Shown: positions 35,997 to 45,635, counted from the stretch's first letter. The stretch: DNA of 64,000 nt from an uncultured Duncaniella sp. (GCF_910578445.1 NZ_CAJTQC010000012.1:1-64000), one strand, 5' to 3'. Numbers and translations are program-made. Notes: generated by a model from the letters alone, not told the origin.

Positions 35997-37166
35997 TCAG
36001 CGCAGAGGAATCTTGCAGCCTGTGAGTTCCTCGGCAAAAGTGATGGCAGCCCTGTGGGTCTCCACATAGTCATCAAGCGTCGGCGACTGAATGAATGGAA
36101 TCGCATCGAGAGTGCGCGTGATAGTGCCGTATATTTCCGGGAACGATATTTTTTCATCGAGGAAAGCGCGCACGGCCACTTCGTTGGCCGCGTTGATGAT
36201 ACATGCGGCGTTGCCTCCGCGATTGAGCGCATAGGGAGCGAGGGTCAGACAGGGGAATTTTTCAGGGTCGGGCTTCTCGAAAGTGAGTTGCGCGTAGTCA
36301 GTGAGCGAGAGCGGACGCTCCGACGACGGGAGACGCGTAGCATCGCCAAGCGCATAGCGTATGGGCAGACGCATGTCGGGGATTCCGAGCTGTGCTTTCA
36401 CTGCTCCGTCGATAAACTCGACCATTGAGTGGACGATTGACTGAGGATGGACAACGGCCTCAATCCTGTCGGGCTTCACATCAAAAAGCCAGCGGGCCTC
36501 GATGATTTCGAAAGCCTTGTTGAGCATAGTAGCCGAATCAATGGTGATTTTAGCTCCCATGTTCCAGCGCGGATGACGCAGAGCCTGCGAAGGGGTGACA
36601 CCTTCAATCTGTTCGCGTGAGAACGACCTGAACGGACCTCCGGAGGCAGTGATGATAAGTTTTTCGACAGTCGCCGGATCTTCACCCACCAGACACTGGT
36701 AGATGGCCGAATGTTCGGAATCGACCGGAATCACCCTGACAGGCGATTCACGGAGAAGGCTTGTGATCAGCTCGCCGGCCACCACGAGAGTCTCCTTGTT
36801 GGCGAGTGCAATCTGCTTACCCGCACGAATCGCACGGACAGTCGGAAGCAAACCGCTGTAGCCGACAGTCGCAGTGACCACCGTATCGAAATCAGGACGC
36901 TCCATCGCGTCAGCCATAGCTGCGCTGCCGGCTGCTGTCTCGATGCCAAGAGGAGAAAGAGCCTCGCGCAGACGGGCATATTTTGATTCGTCGGCGATTA
37001 TAGCCAGAGAGGGACGGAATTTGACAGCCTGTTCGATAAGCTGCTCTACATTAGAACCGGCGGCAAGCACGGTAGCCTTGAAGCGCTCAGGGAAGCGCGA
37101 AATCACATCAAGAGTCTGCGTTCCTATCGACCCCGTCGAGCCGAGGATTGCTATGTTATGTGGCAT
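35997..37166 (-). CDS. dxr: 1-Deoxy-D-xylulose-5-phosphate reductoisomerase
   Basis: Second step of the MEP isoprenoid pathway: converts DXP to 2-C-methyl-D-erythritol 4-phosphate with NADPH. The NADPH site is ILGSTGSIGTQTLDV (residues 5-19). Metal and substrate motifs are IPVDSEHSAI, ITASGGPFR and WNMGAKITIDSATMLNKAFEIIEA. 389 aa, complete. First gene of the run dxr-rseP-rlmI. Confidence 0.97.
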   Translation of the reverse strand: MPHNIAILGSTGSIGTQTLDVISRFPERFKATVLAAGSNVEQLIEQAVKFRPSLAIIADESKYARLREALSPLGIETAAGSAAMADAMERPDFDTVVTATVGYSGLLPTVRAIRAGKQIALANKETLVVAGELITSLLRESPVRVIPVDSEHSAIYQCLVGEDPATVEKLIITASGGPFRSFSREQIEGVTPSQALRHPRWNMGAKITIDSATMLNKAFEIIEARWLFDVKPDRIEAVVHPQSIVHSMVEFIDGAVKAQLGIPDMRLPIRYALGDATRLPSSERPLSLTDYAQLTFEKPDPEKFPCLTLAPYALNRGGNAACIINAANEVAVRAFLDEKISFPEIYGTITRTLDAIPFIQSPTLDDYVETHRAAITFAEELTGCKIPLR

Positions 37167-37203
37167 GAGTGGATAAATCTATAAAGAGCATGTTTAAGAA
37201 CTG

Positions 37204-37211
37204 CAAAAATA
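37204..37211 (-). promoter_or_regulatory. -7 element of the dxr operon
   Basis: On the minus strand TATTTTTG matches TAnnTTTG. The start would be near 37196, about 30 bases before the dxr ATG. The -33 element is not clear. Confidence 0.45.
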
Positions 37212-37254
37212 CGCAAAAATCCTCACTTTGGCACGGTTTTTGCGGATTTTTGAG

Positions 37255-37262
37255 TAATTTTG
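37255..37262 (+). promoter_or_regulatory. -7 element of the TPR gene
   Basis: TAATTTTG followed by CAT; the leader before the ATG at 37279 would be only about 10 bases. It lies back to back with the dxr promoter. Confidence 0.55.
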
Positions 37263-37278
37263 CATATATAAGTTATCT

Positions 37279-39486
37279 ATGAACCACCAAATTGATATAT
37301 CCAAGGATCTTGAACGTCTCATCGGCCAAAGGCGTGTCAATGACGCGCTTGACCTGATTGACAACGCATCGGCCACATTAGGGGCTGTCCCGGAACTGCG
37401 CTCGGCCACATCGCGTCTTCGCGAAAGCTACGAGCTGATGACCCACTACGCACTGCAGGGCATGCCCGACCCGGCACGCCCCGAGCTATATGCCGGGATA
37501 ATAGCTGACATCCGGGCGCTTGCCGACGAACTTCACCGCCGTTCGCGCCTCGACGATGCCCCTACCCTATATTTCAACACCCTGCGCTATCAGAACATGC
37601 GCCCCGACATAAGCATTGCCACATTGCTCGACGAATACCGCCGTGTCAACCGGCGCTTGCAGATGGCGATGCTCACTGAAGATGTCGAAAAGGCCGGGAA
37701 AGAATTTTCCATGCGTGCCGAAGATCTCGAAAAAAGAATATTCAACCTCATCTGGATTACATATCCGCTCACGGTCGACGATGCCGCAGCCATAGGCAAT
37801 CTCCTGAGCGACATATCGCTCGCCGGACACTTCAAGCAACTGTGTGTGTCAGCCCTGATGTTAGGTCAGCTCGAATATCCCGACGAGAAACGCATGCGTC
37901 TGCTCATGGATGCCTATCTCTCGGACAACGCGGAAATATCAGTGCGCGCGCTGTGTTCGATGCTTATCGTCATGTCGGTTCAGCGCGACAGACCGTTTTC
38001 GCCATCTCTCTCCCGCCGCTTCGACTCACTACGCGAGGACAGCCGCTGGGGTGCTGACGTGAGGATGGCACTCCTGCAATTCATCCGCGCACGCGACACG
38101 GAGCGAATCGGCCGTAAACTGACCGACGAAGTGATTCCTGAGATGATGAAGCTCCAGCCGGAGCTTGAGAAACTCGGACGCAAACCGCTCGATCCGGAAT
38201 CAATTGAAGAGAATCCTGAATGGGCCGAACTGCTCGATAAATCAGGAATAACCGACAAGCTTAAAGAGCTTCAGGAAATACAGGAAGACGGAGGCGACGT
38301 GATGATGGTCACCTTCAGCAAGCTCAAGACCTTCCCGTTTTTCAACGACATCTCCAACTGGTTTCTCCCCTTCCACACATCACACTCATCCATCGCCGGG
38401 AGCAACGACGCGTCAGTCCGTATGCTTGCCGACATAATGGAAAGCGCTCCGATGTTCTGCAACAGCGACAAATATTCAATCATCCTCTCGCTCGCACAAG
38501 TGCCGGAAGCCCAGAAACAGATGATGTCATCGCAGCTCAAAGCCCATTCGGCACAGATGGCGGCGATGAGTTTCGGCGACATCGACTCGTCGCAGAAAGG
38601 GCGCGAACGCCTTGCAGGAAAATACGTGCAGGACATCTACCGTTTCTTCCGCCTGTTCAGACGCAAGGGCGAATTCAACGATCCCTTCGCCACTACGCTC
38701 AACCTTGTGACAGTCCCGCTGCTGTCCGACATATTCGACGATGCCGACACTCTGCTCCTCGTCGGAGAATTCTATTTCAAACACAAGCATTTCGCCGACG
38801 CTTTCGATGTGTTCGAACGTCTGTCAGACAAAATCCCGCCATCGGCACAGCTCTATCAGAAAATGGGCTACTGCATGCAGATGCTCGGGGCGATAGACAC
38901 AGCCGTCAGATATTATGAACAGAGCGAGCTGCTCAACGCCGAAAGTCTCTGGACCATCAAGCGACTCGCCATCTGCCACCGCAACTCCCGCAACTGGGGA
39001 AAGGCCGTCGAATACTACTCACGCCTTGCGGCAGCAAATCCCGACGACGCAAACGTGGCGCTCAATCTGGCTCTGTGCCATCTCGAAAACGGACAGACAT
39101 CCGAAGCTATGCAGCTGCTCTACAAAGTTGAGTTCCTGCAGGGCGAATCAGACCGCTCGTCGCGTCCGCTTGTCAGATGCGCACTGTTGGAAAACAATCT
39201 TGATAAGGCCCGTCGATATTCCGACGCGCTGCTCTCGCGCACACCTTCGGCATCGGACTACATGCACGCAGGACACATCGAAATCCTCAGCGGAAACCTC
39301 GACAATGGAGTGAGACTCTACGCCGAGGCAATAGCCGCTGATAATTTCGACACTGGAAATTTCGTCAGGACTTTCAAATCAGACATGGAGACCTACAAAT
39401 CCATGTCGGCTATCGACCCGCTGACACTCGGCCTGATTCTCGACGAGGCAATCAAACGCTCGTCGGCTCTCGGTCACAAGGTCTGA
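37279..39486 (+). CDS. Tetratricopeptide-repeat protein
   Basis: A 735-aa cytoplasmic protein with helical repeats throughout. Recognisable TPR units lie between about residues 490 and 690, for example FKHKHFADAFDVFERLSDKIPPSAQLYQKMGYCMQMLGAIDTAVRYYEQ and the next unit with RNWGKAVEYYSRLAAANPDDANVALNLALCHLENGQ. No signal peptide and no catalytic motif. Probably a scaffold; its partner is unknown. The M3 peptidase gene follows after 52 bases and may be in the same transcript. Confidence 0.85.
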   Translation: MNHQIDISKDLERLIGQRRVNDALDLIDNASATLGAVPELRSATSRLRESYELMTHYALQGMPDPARPELYAGIIADIRALADELHRRSRLDDAPTLYFNTLRYQNMRPDISIATLLDEYRRVNRRLQMAMLTEDVEKAGKEFSMRAEDLEKRIFNLIWITYPLTVDDAAAIGNLLSDISLAGHFKQLCVSALMLGQLEYPDEKRMRLLMDAYLSDNAEISVRALCSMLIVMSVQRDRPFSPSLSRRFDSLREDSRWGADVRMALLQFIRARDTERIGRKLTDEVIPEMMKLQPELEKLGRKPLDPESIEENPEWAELLDKSGITDKLKELQEIQEDGGDVMMVTFSKLKTFPFFNDISNWFLPFHTSHSSIAGSNDASVRMLADIMESAPMFCNSDKYSIILSLAQVPEAQKQMMSSQLKAHSAQMAAMSFGDIDSSQKGRERLAGKYVQDIYRFFRLFRRKGEFNDPFATTLNLVTVPLLSDIFDDADTLLLVGEFYFKHKHFADAFDVFERLSDKIPPSAQLYQKMGYCMQMLGAIDTAVRYYEQSELLNAESLWTIKRLAICHRNSRNWGKAVEYYSRLAAANPDDANVALNLALCHLENGQTSEAMQLLYKVEFLQGESDRSSRPLVRCALLENNLDKARRYSDALLSRTPSASDYMHAGHIEILSGNLDNGVRLYAEAIAADNFDTGNFVRTFKSDMETYKSMSAIDPLTLGLILDEAIKRSSALGHKV

Positions 39487-39538
39487 AGAAAACCGTACAT
39501 TAATTAACCATTCACTGTCATATCTTCAAAATTTTTAC

Positions 39539-41662
39539 ATGCGTAAAATCCTATTATCGGCATTTGCCGCCGCAAGCATTATGATACAAGCTCAAAATCC
39601 GTTTTTCCAAGAATTCAACACCGCCCCCCACGGAGCGGCCCCCTTCGACAAAATAACATTCGCCGACTACGAACCGGCCATCGACCGCGGTATCCGCCTC
39701 GGCCTTGAAGCCGTCGACGCTATCGTCAACAATCCTGAAGCCCCGACATTTGAAAACACAATCGTGGCGCTCGAACACGCCGACACCGACCTCAACCGTG
39801 TGCTTATGGTGTTCGACCCGCTGCTCTCGGCTCTCAGCGACGACAACATGATGGAGCTGTCGATGAAAATCACACCCCGTCTGTCGGACTACTCCACTTC
39901 AATCTCGCTCAATGAAGGTCTGTGGAAAAGAGTAAAGGCCGTCTATGACAGCCGTGGCGACTATAATCTCGCCAAAGAGGACAGCATGCTGCTCAAACGC
40001 ACCTACGACTCGTTTGTGCGCAACGGCGCACTCCTCGAAGGAAAGGACCGCGAGACATATTCAAAACTTTCGAGCCGTCTGAGCGAGCTGACCACACTTT
40101 TCGGCCAGAACGTGCTAAAGGAAATGAACACCTATGAAATCTGGCTCGGAGCAAACGACCTCGCCGGTCTTCCCGAAAGTTCTGTCGAGGCTGCAGCTCT
40201 GGCCGCACGCGAAAAGGGCCGCGAAGGAGAATATCTCTTCACTCTCGCCCAGCCGGTCTACATGGCTTTTATGAAATACAGCGACCGTCGTGACCTCCGC
40301 GAAAAGATGTATCGCCTCTACACAGGCCGAAACATCAAGGGCGAATACAACAATCTCCCGATAATGAAGGAAATCGCCGAGACACGAATGAAAATCGCCA
40401 ATCTTCTCGGCTATCCGACATATGCGCACTATGCTCTCGAAAAGACTATGGCGAAGACCCCCGACAAAGTCTACGAGCTGCTCAACTCCCTGCGCGACGC
40501 ATATCTCCCGGCACAGAAAGCCGAATTCAAGGAGCTTGCCGACTATGCTTCGTCAATCGAGGGTAAGACCATAGAACTTAAGCCGTGGGACTACAGCTAT
40601 TATGCCAACAAGCTCAAGAACGCCAAGTATGCCTACGACGAGGAAAAGCTCCGTCCGTATTTCGAGCTCAACAATGTCATCGACGGAGTGTTCGGCCTCG
40701 CGACACGTCTCTATGGCGTGACATTCAAGAAGAATCCCGATATTCCTGTCTATCACCCCGACGTGACAGCATTTGATGTCATCGACAACGACGGTTCGTT
40801 TCTCGGAGTCATCTACACCGACTTCTTCCCCCGCGAGAGCAAGCGTCCCGGTGCATGGATGACAGAGTTCAAGAGCGAGGAAATCACTCCCGACGGAAAA
40901 GTGATACGCCCACACGTGTCTATTGTGATGAATTTCACCAAACCAACCGGCTCTAAACCCTCGCTCCTGACACCCTATGAGGTCGAGACATTCCTCCACG
41001 AATTCGGCCACGGTCTCCACGGACTTCTTGCAAACACAAAATACGCATCGTTGTCGGGCACAAACGTGCTCCGCGACTTCGTCGAGCTTCCTTCGCAATT
41101 CAATGAAAACTATCTCACCGAAAAAGAATTCCTTGACGGATTCGCACGCCACTACGAGACAGGCGAGGCCATTCCCTCGGAACTCGTCGGCCAGATCATA
41201 AGCTCATCGCAGTTCGGCGCGGCCTACGCATGTCTCCGCCAGCTCAATTTCGGACTCCTCGACATGGCATGGCACAGCATCACCGCTCCGGTCGACGACC
41301 CGGAAAAATTCGAGCAGAAAGCAGGTGCATCCGTGGCAATGTTCGACCCGATTGAAGGCAGCATGACCGGCAGCACATTCTCCCACATCTTTGCAGGCGG
41401 ATATGCCGCCGGATACTACAGCTATAAGTGGGCCGAAGTTCTCGATGCGGACGCCTTCGCTCATTTCAAGGAAAACGGAATCTTCGACCGCGCTACTGCC
41501 GAATCATTCCGTCAGAACATCCTTTCACGCGGCGGCACAGAAAAACCCGACGAACTCTATCGCCGTTTCCGTGGCAAAGACGCCTCAATCGACGCACTTC
41601 TCCAGCGCGACGGCATCTCTCAGAAACCTTCGGGAAAGTTGCCCGTCCCCAAGGATAAATAA
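39539..41662 (+). CDS. M3 family zinc metallopeptidase (oligopeptidase A / Dcp type)
   Basis: Zinc peptidase of family M3 that cleaves short peptides. The zinc site is TFLHEFGHGLHGLL (about residues 484-497, HExxH), followed by the LSGTNVLRDFVELPSQFNENY segment with the third Glu ligand. The N-terminus MRKILLSAFAAASIMIQAQ is a signal peptide, so it acts in the periplasm. At 707 aa it fits peptidyl-dipeptidase Dcp or oligopeptidase A; the two cannot be separated by eye. A strong terminator follows. Confidence 0.92.
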   Translation: MRKILLSAFAAASIMIQAQNPFFQEFNTAPHGAAPFDKITFADYEPAIDRGIRLGLEAVDAIVNNPEAPTFENTIVALEHADTDLNRVLMVFDPLLSALSDDNMMELSMKITPRLSDYSTSISLNEGLWKRVKAVYDSRGDYNLAKEDSMLLKRTYDSFVRNGALLEGKDRETYSKLSSRLSELTTLFGQNVLKEMNTYEIWLGANDLAGLPESSVEAAALAAREKGREGEYLFTLAQPVYMAFMKYSDRRDLREKMYRLYTGRNIKGEYNNLPIMKEIAETRMKIANLLGYPTYAHYALEKTMAKTPDKVYELLNSLRDAYLPAQKAEFKELADYASSIEGKTIELKPWDYSYYANKLKNAKYAYDEEKLRPYFELNNVIDGVFGLATRLYGVTFKKNPDIPVYHPDVTAFDVIDNDGSFLGVIYTDFFPRESKRPGAWMTEFKSEEITPDGKVIRPHVSIVMNFTKPTGSKPSLLTPYEVETFLHEFGHGLHGLLANTKYASLSGTNVLRDFVELPSQFNENYLTEKEFLDGFARHYETGEAIPSELVGQIISSSQFGAAYACLRQLNFGLLDMAWHSITAPVDDPEKFEQKAGASVAMFDPIEGSMTGSTFSHIFAGGYAAGYYSYKWAEVLDADAFAHFKENGIFDRATAESFRQNILSRGGTEKPDELYRRFRGKDASIDALLQRDGISQKPSGKLPVPKDK

Positions 41663-41691
41663 TACTTGATACAAGATAATGCCAAAAACTT

Positions 41692-41732
41692 TCAGGCGGT
41701 TAAAAATCCAATCGGAAATTTTAACCGCCTGA
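41692..41732 (+). terminator. Intrinsic terminator of the M3 peptidase gene
   Basis: TCAGGCGGTTAAAA (41692-41705) pairs perfectly with TTTTAACCGCCTGA (41719-41732), followed by TTATTTTTTTTC. Confidence 0.9.
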
Positions 41733-41804
41733 TTATTTTTTTCAATTCAGCCACGGTTAACCTTATTTAACTCCAATGAGCAAAATTTAAGCACTCAGGT
41801 TTCC

Positions 41805-41812
41805 TACTTTTG
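41805..41812 (+). promoter_or_regulatory. -7 element directly before the radical-SAM gene
   Basis: TACTTTTG ends seven bases before the ATG at 41820, which predicts a leaderless or near-leaderless transcript. The -33 element is weak. Confidence 0.6.
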
Positions 41813-41819
41813 CATCATT

Positions 41820-43082
41820 ATGACAGAAGCCACACTCGAAAAACTGAAAATACTGGCGGCAGCAGCCAAATATGACGTGTCGTGCTCGTCGAGCGGGACT
41901 GTGCGGCGCAACGACGGCAAAGGCGTGGGAAACACAGTCGGCGGTGTGGGCATCTGTCATAGCTTCGCAGCCGACGGACGTTGCATAGCGCTATTGAAAA
42001 TCATGCTTACAAACTACTGTAAGTATGACTGCGCTTATTGCGTGAACCGACGGTCAAACGACATCCCGCGAGCCACGCTCTCGGTCTCCGAAGTTGTCGA
42101 CATAACGATGGAGTTCTACCGCCGCAACTACATCGAAGGGCTGTTCCTGAGTTCGGGTGTGGTGCGCAACGCCGACTATACGATGGAACGCATCGCACGC
42201 ATAGCCAAAGACCTCCGCACCATCCATCGGTTCAACGGCTACATACATCTTAAAAGCATTCCCGGCGCATCTCAGGAACTCGTCAACGAAGCCGGACGCT
42301 ATGCCGACCGAATGAGCGTCAATATCGAAATCCCACGCGAGGAATCGCTCAGATACCTTGCACCTGAAAAGAACCATCAGAGCATTTTCGAGCCGATGGG
42401 ATATATCAGGCAGGGTGTGCTGCAATGTCAGGAAGACAGGAAAACAATGCGCCACGTCCCGCGCTTCGTTCCGGCCGGACAGAGCACACAGATGATTGTC
42501 GGCGCTACCCCCGACACCGACCGCGATATCCTCATGGCCTCATCGTCGCTCTACTCAATGCCGACAATGCGGCGCGTCTACTATTCAGGCTACGTCTCCG
42601 TCAACACCTACGATTCCCGGCTGCCGGCACTCAAACAGCCACCGCTCGTGCGCGAAAACCGACTCTATCAGGCCGACTGGCTGATGCGCTTCTACCAATT
42701 CAAGGCCGAAGAGATTGCCGACGACACCAACCCCAACCTCGACCTTGAGGTCGATCCCAAACTCGGATGGGCGCTGCGCCACCCCGAAGCATTCCCGGTA
42801 GATATCAACCGCGCACCTTACGAAATGATATTGCGCGTGCCCGGAATCGGTGTGAAATCCGCCACACTCATCGTCAACGCACGCCGCTACCGTCATCTCA
42901 ATTCGTCACACCTGTCAAAAATAGGTGTCGTCATGAAGCGTGCGAAATATTTCATCACCTGCGGAGAACTGACCGCAGGAACGATTGCCGACACGTCGCC
43001 GGAATATGTGCGCAGGATTCTGACTGCGCCGCGCAAGCTCAAAGGTGAAAGCCCGCTGCAACTGTCGTTAGATTTCTCATAA
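41820..43082 (+). CDS. Putative DNA modification/repair radical-SAM protein
   Basis: Radical-SAM enzyme with the cluster NYCKYDCAYCVNR (C-x3-C-x2-C, about residues 67-74). The N-terminal stretch YDVSCSSSGTVRRNDGKGVGN and a C-terminal helix-hairpin-helix (INRAPYEMILRVPGIGVKSATLIVNARR, about 325-355) mark the family predicted to act on DNA and found next to a uracil-DNA-glycosylase-like or DUF4130 partner. That partner follows 24 bases downstream here. Related in a broad sense to spore photoproduct lyase. 420 aa. The reaction is not established. Confidence 0.88.
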   Translation: MTEATLEKLKILAAAAKYDVSCSSSGTVRRNDGKGVGNTVGGVGICHSFAADGRCIALLKIMLTNYCKYDCAYCVNRRSNDIPRATLSVSEVVDITMEFYRRNYIEGLFLSSGVVRNADYTMERIARIAKDLRTIHRFNGYIHLKSIPGASQELVNEAGRYADRMSVNIEIPREESLRYLAPEKNHQSIFEPMGYIRQGVLQCQEDRKTMRHVPRFVPAGQSTQMIVGATPDTDRDILMASSSLYSMPTMRRVYYSGYVSVNTYDSRLPALKQPPLVRENRLYQADWLMRFYQFKAEEIADDTNPNLDLEVDPKLGWALRHPEAFPVDINRAPYEMILRVPGIGVKSATLIVNARRYRHLNSSHLSKIGVVMKRAKYFITCGELTAGTIADTSPEYVRRILTAPRKLKGESPLQLSLDFS

Positions 43083-43106
43083 AATTTCCTAACAATCCAC
43101 ACCACA

Positions 43107-43871
43107 ATGGTCATCTATCGTTTTGACGGAAGTTTCGACGGACTGCTCACGGCGGTTTTCGACTCGTTTGCGCGCAAGGAGCGCCCCGACGCACTCCTTC
43201 CGCCCGACGGCGACATGCCATTGTTCTACGACACACTCCACGAAGTCGACACCGACCTTGAAAAGAGCACCCGCGTCTGGAAAAAACTCTCCGCGTCAAT
43301 TTCGTCAGGCGCACGCACCGCACTCATGACGGCCTTCCTCACCGACAATGCCGGATTTCCGCTTCTGGCACTGCGTTTCATCAGCCGTGCTGTCACCACT
43401 ACACCGTCTATCGAGAATGATTTTTCCGACCCGGCAGTCCTTGCCGTCGTCAAGGAAGGGCGGCGCGTCAGAGGCGAAGCCCACCGGCTGCTCCAGTTCG
43501 TCAGGTTCCAGAAAGCGGTCGACGGAACTTATTTTTCAATGGTAGAGCCCCTGTTCGATGTGCTGCCGTTTGCCATAAAACATTTCGCCGACCGTTTTTC
43601 CGACCAGCCGTTCATCATCTACGACCGCATCCGTGACTACGGCTATCACTACGACGGGAAAGAGACAAAACGCATCACACTCCGGTCTGACAGCTATCAC
43701 CTATCGACCGGCCGCCTGTCTGACGAACTGATGGACCCCGACGAACGGCTCTATCAGCAACTGTGGCGCAACTATGTCAGATATACAGCCATCACCGAAC
43801 GCACCAACCCGCGCAAGCAACGTCAGGACATGCCTGTCAGATTCTGGAAATATCTCACCGAGATGCAATGA
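43107..43871 (+). CDS. DUF4130 (TIGR03915-type) putative DNA-repair protein
   Basis: A 254-aa protein starting VIYRFDGSFDGLLTAVFDSF, the hallmark of the family that accompanies the radical-SAM protein above. In many bacteria the domain is fused to a uracil-DNA-glycosylase-like domain; here it stands alone. The C-terminal half contains the conserved RFQKAVDGTYFSMVEPLFDVLPF and HFADRFSDQPFIIYD. Probably works with the radical-SAM protein on damaged or modified DNA. Its stop overlaps a possible ATG of the next gene (ATGA, 43868-43871). Confidence 0.88.
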   Translation: MVIYRFDGSFDGLLTAVFDSFARKERPDALLPPDGDMPLFYDTLHEVDTDLEKSTRVWKKLSASISSGARTALMTAFLTDNAGFPLLALRFISRAVTTTPSIENDFSDPAVLAVVKEGRRVRGEAHRLLQFVRFQKAVDGTYFSMVEPLFDVLPFAIKHFADRFSDQPFIIYDRIRDYGYHYDGKETKRITLRSDSYHLSTGRLSDELMDPDERLYQQLWRNYVRYTAITERTNPRKQRQDMPVRFWKYLTEMQ

Positions 43872-43921
43872 CGATTGTCAGGAATTCTGTAACTTTACGC
43901 AGAATTCCAAATTATTATCGT

Positions 43922-44779
43922 ATGCGTAAAGGACTGGTGCTCGAAGGAGGGGCAATGCGCGGACTTTTCACCGCCGGTGTCATAGATGTGATGATGGAAA
44001 ACGGGATTGACTTCGACGGTCTCGTCGGGGTCTCTGCCGGATCGAGTTTCGGCTGCAACTTCAAGTCGCGTCAGCCGGGACGCGTGCTCCGCTACAATCT
44101 GAGGTTCTGCAAAGACCCGCGCTACATGGGACTGCGCTCGCTTCTCGCCACAGGCGACCTTGTCGGCGCTGAATTCGCCTACCACACACTCCCGCTCGAA
44201 CTCGACATTTTCGACATTCCGACTTTCGAGAGCAACCCGATGGAATTTCATCTGGTCTGCACCGACGTGACCACCGGCAGCCCCGTCTACTACCGCATGG
44301 ACCGTGTCGACTACGACTCTCTCGAATGGCTGCGCGCATCGGCCTCCATGCCGGTTGTCACCCGGCCAGTATGCGTGGCCGACGGACATCTGCTGCTCGA
44401 CGGAGGCATCAGCGACTCAATTCCTCTGGCCTATTTCCAGTCACAGGGCTTCGGGCGCAACGTCGTGGTCCTAACACAGCCGCTTGACTACCGCAAAAGT
44501 CCGGCGCGCAAATGGGTGTTCCGGCTTTTCATGCGCCGCTATCCAAAAATTGTCGAGGCGATGGCAAAAAGACACGAGATGTATAACGCGCAGCTCGACT
44601 ACATCCACTCACAAGCCCTGACTGGCAACACCTTCATCATCGCCCCGTCAGCCCCTCTGCCAATCGGACGCATCGAGATGAACCCCGCCAAAATGCGGCT
44701 TGTCTACGGGATGGGACGTGACACCGCGACCGCAATGCTGCCGAAACTGAAAGCTTTCCTTGACAGCAACGGCAGATAA
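43922..44779 (+). CDS. Patatin-like phospholipase, YjjU-type
   Basis: Serine acyl hydrolase: oxyanion loop LEGGAMRGLFTAGV, nucleophile GVSAGS and Asp in LLDGGISDSIPL, then a C-terminal extension (FIIAPSAPLPIGRIEMNPAKM) typical of the YjjU/DUF6363 group. The start at ATG 43922 gives 285 aa beginning MRKGLVLEGG. An ATG at 43868 that overlaps the DUF4130 stop is in frame and would add 18 residues with translational coupling. A TAACTTTA-like element at 43890 could be a separate promoter. Confidence 0.88.
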   Translation: MRKGLVLEGGAMRGLFTAGVIDVMMENGIDFDGLVGVSAGSSFGCNFKSRQPGRVLRYNLRFCKDPRYMGLRSLLATGDLVGAEFAYHTLPLELDIFDIPTFESNPMEFHLVCTDVTTGSPVYYRMDRVDYDSLEWLRASASMPVVTRPVCVADGHLLLDGGISDSIPLAYFQSQGFGRNVVVLTQPLDYRKSPARKWVFRLFMRRYPKIVEAMAKRHEMYNAQLDYIHSQALTGNTFIIAPSAPLPIGRIEMNPAKMRLVYGMGRDTATAMLPKLKAFLDSNGR

Positions 44780-44790
44780 TTGAGATTGAG

Positions 44791-44818
44791 GATGATATTT
44801 AAATGATGATATTTAAAT
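44791..44818. repeat. Perfect 14-bp tandem duplication at convergent gene ends
   Basis: GATGATATTTAAAT occurs twice in a row between the patatin and CpsB-type genes. The second copy contains the stop codon of the minus-strand gene. Confidence 0.85.
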
Positions 44819-45562
44819 GAAAGCCTTGTCGTTGAGCAGACGGTTTTCGAGCGCCTCGAAATGGCGGCGCGCATCCTTGGTCGAAAGATAGGCATCAATC
44901 ACATCGGCATGCCTGAAATTGTGGAGGTCAGTGCCTAAAAAATCCACATAGCCCTTTTCAATCAGTTTCTCGGCCACCCGCTTTTCCTTTTTGGTATATC
45001 CGCCTGCGAGCGACAACACATTGACCTGAAACAACACGCCTGCCCTGTGGAGCTGGTCGTAACGTTCGGGGTTTTCCTCGAAATAATAGTGAAACCGTTC
45101 GGGATGAGCCATTATCGGGTTGTAGCCCTGAATTTTCAGGTCAAACAGAAACTGGTCAAGCTGCCACGGCTCCTGAATGAACGAATTTTCCACGAGAATA
45201 TACCTGTTCGGAAAAGTGGTGATCTGGCCTGCGGCAAGCTCCGCGCGGAAAAAGTCGTCGATACGGTTTTCCGACGCACGCGACAGCTCCACGTCTACGC
45301 CCGCCTTCTTCAGAGCCTCATCCAGCTCATGCAATGCAGGGTCGAGCACATCGGGAGTGTTCGGAAAAGTCGCCTCCGTGATGTGGGGAGTGGCGATGAT
45401 GCGTTCAAGCCCCCAGTTACGCATATGCTTCACAAGTTCAACCGATGTCTCCACGTCGGGCGAACCGTCGTCGACACCCGGAAGGATATGACAATGTATG
45501 TCGGTTGTGAACGGAAATTTCACCGGCTCATTCTTTCTAGAAAGAAAACTAAAAAATGCCAT
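44813..45562 (-). CDS. CpsB/CapC (YwqE)-type tyrosine-protein phosphatase
   Basis: PHP-superfamily metal-dependent phosphatase of 249 aa. The metal-binding start is TDIHCHILPGVDDGSPD, with further ligands in IIATPHITE, AHPERFHYY and FLGTDLHNF. Family members dephosphorylate capsule-synthesis tyrosine kinases in Gram-positives; in Bacteroidetes a similar link to polysaccharide export is assumed. No capsule genes or kinase are nearby, so the partner is elsewhere. Confidence 0.9.
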   Translation of the reverse strand: MAFFSFLSRKNEPVKFPFTTDIHCHILPGVDDGSPDVETSVELVKHMRNWGLERIIATPHITEATFPNTPDVLDPALHELDEALKKAGVDVELSRASENRIDDFFRAELAAGQITTFPNRYILVENSFIQEPWQLDQFLFDLKIQGYNPIMAHPERFHYYFEENPERYDQLHRAGVLFQVNVLSLAGGYTKKEKRVAEKLIEKGYVDFLGTDLHNFRHADVIDAYLSTKDARRHFEALENRLLNDKAFI

Positions 45563-45605
45563 ATTAACTTATTCTTACTGCGTCTGTTGTTTTATATTTC
45601 ACATA

Positions 45606-45613
45606 CAAAGTTA
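45606..45613 (-). promoter_or_regulatory. -7 element of the CpsB-type gene
   Basis: On the minus strand TAACTTTG, a perfect TAnnTTTG box, about 45 bases before the ATG. It follows directly after the terminator of the upstream gene. Confidence 0.6.
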
Positions 45614-45635
45614 ACCATTCATTTTGTAATAGCCT

